Source of the DNA: Welwitschia mirabilis
Lineage: Eukaryota; Gnetophyta; Gnetopsida; Welwitschiales
Length of the DNA: 64,000 nt
Assembly (NCBI GenBank): GCA_051453625.1
Contig: JBOZIK010000001.1
Location: 61,072,584-61,136,583 of the forward strand
Direction: 5' to 3'
Positions 60,999 to 64,000 of the stretch are shown here, piece after piece (the first letter of the stretch is position 1; each line of letters begins with the position of its first letter). The position numbers and the translations under genes were made by a program. Below the pieces are notes generated by a model that was not told the origin of the DNA, did no database searches, and was given only the letters and a program-made list of their open reading frames with translations.

Positions 60999-61016
60999 TA
61001 GCACAGTTACAATGGA
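60999..61016 (+). promoter_or_regulatory. Decayed tRNA-Asp primer-binding site (L9)
   Basis: TAGCACAGTTACAATGGA against TGGCGCCGTTGCCGGGGA: 11 of 18 match. It sits at the end of the LTR in the same place as in E1. Confidence 0.6.
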
Positions 61017-61761
61017 TAATGGCATGATAGATACTTAGAAGAGTACAAACATTTTTTTCCCCTTTTATGCAAGCTTTATAGTTAGTTTTTATTTTTCTAG
61101 TGATGGGTATTGACCCACTTAATAATACTCAATTTGATCCTCTCTTTTATTTATTTCTTTAGTATGTATTTTAGTAATTGGTATTAGTCATTCCACTAAT
61201 ATCCAAACTGGTCCAATTTTAATCTTCATTTTGTTGTTACTCTAACTTGTTTTGTACCTAGGTCCAATGATGTATTTTTTTAGGTTGATTAAGGAGAAAA
61301 AATTAAAAACTTAACTTTTATTATGTTTTATTTACTTGCTACATTTATACAATTTGGAATTTAATTTTTATATGCTATGAAAAAACATTAAAAATCTAAA
61401 AAATTTTATGATTTCATTAAATATTGTGTTTGTATGCATTCATATTTTTAATTTTTGTTGCACCTCCCTGCAACTCCAATATGTTAATCAATGAGAGCTC
61501 TATGAATGCCTATGTTTTTACTAAAATTTTAACTCACATTATGACTAGCACCATCGCTGGCCCTAATTAGTGCAATTGCCTGTTATGCACTAAAGGCTCT
61601 GAACTTTTGTCTAAAGCCTCTTCTAAAATATAGAAACTCTTCTGTCTTATAGGCTCTATAAAAAAATTCTTTAAACCTATTTGAAACTTGTTTGAATTTT
61701 TTTTTACATTAATTAGATCCATGACATGTCTAGAATATTAATTATAAATATCTTGAATAAT

Positions 61762-62870
61762 ATGGATCCCTCTACTGATCCAAGAAGTATCTGAAAAATC
61801 CAACATCATGATGATGCTTAAAGGGAACAAGATTCTACCTCCAATAACCTAAATAACAATCAACAAACATCCTCATCTCAATAATAAAATTCAAATTCCC
61901 CACTCAATTTTTGATTCCCCCTTAATAAAGCACCTCCCAACTAAGAACTAATCAATCACTTAGCTACCTATTACCTTACCTAAGAAATGGCCAAATGGGA
62001 AGCTATTATAGTCAACACTAACCAACCTGGGTAAATGCTTTATGACTAGCTCCAATTACAATGCTTAGAAACATTTTCTTATATCATGAAACTTTCAATA
62101 AATCAAATATTGAAGTTTAATCCTTTTACTATATAACTTTTGTCTTACTTCTATGGCCTAGAATCTGAGGATCCATATATTTACCTTAAAAAATTTAAAT
62201 GTATTTAATCAATTATTCCTGGATATCCACATACATTCGACACCCTTAGATTTATCTTATTCTTATTTTCTTTAAAGGACAAGATAAAATTATGGCTTTA
62301 TACCCTCAAGCTCTCATTTAGTAAATCATGATCCGAACTAAATAAGGCCTTTATATTTAAAAATTTTCCTAATCACAAAATAAATACCTTGAAAAAATAA
62401 ATAATGAACTACTAATAAAATGATCATGAGACATTTTTCCAAGCCCTAGAAAGATTTAAGAACTTATTACAAAAATGATTTCAACATAGATTTGATTCAG
62501 TAATGAAAATAAGCTTCTTTTATGATGGGTGATCCATGGATAATAGGCAACAAGTTAAGATGATAACTATGGAAAATTTCCTTGGCATTCCCTTAGATGA
62601 AGTTTGGGAATATCTAAAAAGCATAGCTGAGAGTTCTAAAAATTGGAAAACCCTACTAAACCATCTAGATATTACCATCTTCATAAATATGTTTTAAATC
62701 CTAGAAAACTTTGAAGTTAATAATAGAATAGATGAATTAGCTAGGAAACTAGAGTCTTTAACCACCTTATCCTCCCCTTTACCTTTGATCAATAAAGAAA
62801 TGCTCAATTTTTCATATAGATACCTATTAATATTAAGTATCCCTCCATTTCTTTGTTTTAAGACCCTATA
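61762..62870 (+). pseudogene. Athila-type gag, one frame with many stops
   Basis: ATG at 61762 (MDPSTDPRSI). The frame runs in phase for more than 300 codons, through LLSYFYGLESEDPYIYLKKF (62.13 kb), FILFLFSLKDKIKLWLYTLK (62.25 kb), HETFFQALERFKNLLQK (62.43 kb) and ENFLGIPLDEVWEYLKSIAE (62.57 kb). This is the retrotransposon gag domain in Athila style (compare SLRDKAKxWL, ESLYEAWERFK). About 18 stops occur up to 62697, nearly all at positions where Gln, Trp or Arg would fit, and no frameshift is needed. Confidence 0.88.
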
Positions 62871-63433
62871 AATAAATAATTCAATGTAGTAGGGCACTAG
62901 TGAAAAACTTAGAAGAGTGATCTTTATTCAAACATGTATAACTCTAGGTGGAGAAATCACCTCAACTTTTCTTGGAAATAGGATAATTCATATAATTAAA
63001 ATTAAATGAATCAATAAAAAAACTCATTTCATTTATCATCATATTATTCCTTTTTATTTAATTACCAAAAACCATCTTCATCCACCGCTTTTGAAAAATT
63101 AATAAGAAAATTCATGAAAACCCAAAATCCAACTTAATTGAAACTATGAATAAACATTAAAACAACATTCTTCATCATTATATAATTTTAAATAAATCCT
63201 CCATCAACTCTAGCAAACTTAAATCCAAATTATTTTTACCCTAAATCAAAGAATAATAGGCAAACTTCCCATGAGTTCTCAACTAAATCCAAAGAAAATT
63301 AGATTTACAAAAGGAATAGAATTCATACACATAGAAGAGACTAAGTTTATTTAGCTTAGGAGTGAAAAAGAATTAGAAAATCCATGCAAAATAAAAATAA
63401 GAAAAAGGATAAAACAATAGAGGAATCCTTGTC
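62871..63433. other. Unassigned, probable further gag-pol remnant
   Basis: AT-rich DNA that follows gag without recognised motifs. The protease block seen in H is not found here. Confidence 0.4.
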
Positions 63434-63673
63434 CATATACAAAGCGTTCCTACCTTTTGTATAACAACTTAAGAAGGACAATGTTGCAGTGCAAATATAT
63501 GCAATCCTGAAGCTCTTAGGTAAATCTGTAAATCATGTAACTTGTACAAAACACATATACAAAGCATTCCTACCTTTTGTATAACAACTTAAGAAGGACA
63601 ATGTTGCGGTGCGAATATATGCAATCCTGAAGCTCTTAGGTAAACCTGTAAATCATGTAACTTGCACAAAACA
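63434..63673 (+). repeat. 120-bp direct tandem duplication
   Basis: Two adjacent 120-bp units (63434-63553, 63554-63673). They differ at about five positions, all transitions (AAGCG/AAGCA, GCAGT/GCGGT, GCAAA/GCGAA, AAATC/AAACC, TTGTA/TTGCA). A recent duplication. Confidence 0.95.
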
Positions 63674-64000
63674 CATGCTAATATAGATGGGAGTTCACCC
63701 GAATGTCATAGTCCCTCGAAGATTTAAACTTGAAGTTAGAGAAATGACATCGCTACTTTTCTGTTATTGCCCTTTTATCTTTATAGAACAGAATGAAAGA
63801 TGCTTATAACAATGCAAATGGAAATGCAATGGAAATGTATCTTATGTAGACTTAGCCTCCTAACACAAGACTAATTCTCTATAACTTATATCGAGTAGAA
63901 AGAGTGTTTACTAGTTCCTAATCAATATGAATCATGAGGTCTACTCAAAATACAACCGGAATGCGATATGGAGAAATAAAACACTAATGTAATCTATTCT
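63674..64000. other. Less decayed, CpG-containing DNA
   Basis: Contains several CG dinucleotides (CCCGAA, CTCGAA, CATCGC, ATCGAG, ACCGGAATGCGA), rare elsewhere in the window. No coding frame is recognised. It may be part of a younger insertion that begins at or before 63434. Confidence 0.5.

Larger units (their letters stand above)
59670..63433 (+). mobile_element. Athila-like LTR element on the + strand, 5' part
   Basis: LTR (about 59670-60992), primer site (60999-61016), leader (61017-61761) and gag (61762-about 62870). LTR and leader are the reverse-orientation relatives of the minus-strand copies. The element fades out after about 62.9 kb and the sequence character changes at 63.43 kb. 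Confidence 0.8.

Noticed and set aside
61553-61570. TAGCACCATCGCTGGCC as a primer-binding site of L9
   Set aside because: It resembles the tRNA-Asp site, but it lies about 560 bp downstream of the LTR end, at a leader motif that also occurs in E1, E4 and H. The site at 60999 has the right position.
1-64000. Host genes, tRNA or rRNA genes, CRISPR arrays, bacterial-type operons
   Set aside because: Nothing with the needed motifs was seen. The content is plant transposon relics, and CRISPR-like regular spacing is absent.

Overview
This window looks like intergenic DNA of a land plant, and it is essentially a transposon graveyard. Evidence for a plant: relics of the plant CACTA (En/Spm) TNP2 transposase, plant Ty3/gypsy retrotransposons with tRNA-Asp and initiator tRNA-Met primer-binding sites, long LTRs with TATA boxes, and scaffold gaps. 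The sequence is visibly very AT-rich (I judge roughly three quarters A+T by eye, not computed). A huge, heavily methylated, AT-rich plant genome fits; a holoparasite lineage such as Rafflesiaceae would be one candidate, but that is only a guess. I found no intact host gene, rRNA, tRNA or CRISPR array.

Layout. 1-8.7 kb: a nearly complete but dead CACTA element on the + strand (TNP2 at 1.7-5.6 kb, a second reading frame ending near 7.9 kb). 8.7-33.4 kb: minus-strand copies of one Athila-like LTR family, arranged as LTR-internal-LTR units that partly share LTRs (L1-E1-L2, L3-G, L4-E3-L5-F). 33.5-37.3 kb: 5' part of a + strand Tekay/Del-like gypsy element (LTR end, PBS, gag, protease, half of RT). 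37.3-48.6 kb: more minus-strand Athila-like units (L6-E4-L7-H-L8). 48.6-49.1 kb: a probable non-autonomous CACTA end region. 49.7-55.5 kb: a + strand gypsy element with gag, PR, RT, RNase H and integrase all recognisable. 55.5-59.7 kb: unassigned DNA with a (GA)n tract, a 60-bp coding-like minisatellite and small tandem duplications. 59.7-63.4 kb: a + strand copy of the Athila-like family (LTR, PBS, gag). 63.4-64 kb: less decayed, CpG-containing DNA that starts with a 120-bp tandem duplication.

How things work together. Nothing here is predicted to make a functional protein. Reading frames are often kept over long distances, but Gln and Trp codons have become stops and catalytic Asp residues have become Asn. 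That is the signature of C:G to T:A decay, as expected from methylated, silenced transposons. Most minus-strand copies are internally deleted: they keep a leader, a gag-like region and the very start of RT, followed by a conserved non-coding 3' region with two tandem hairpin-like repeats. They look like a non-autonomous derivative. A related, longer gag-PR version sits at 43.7-47.2 kb and a gag-bearing + strand copy at 60-63 kb. Several N gaps are flanked by near-identical sequence and probably are assembly artefacts.
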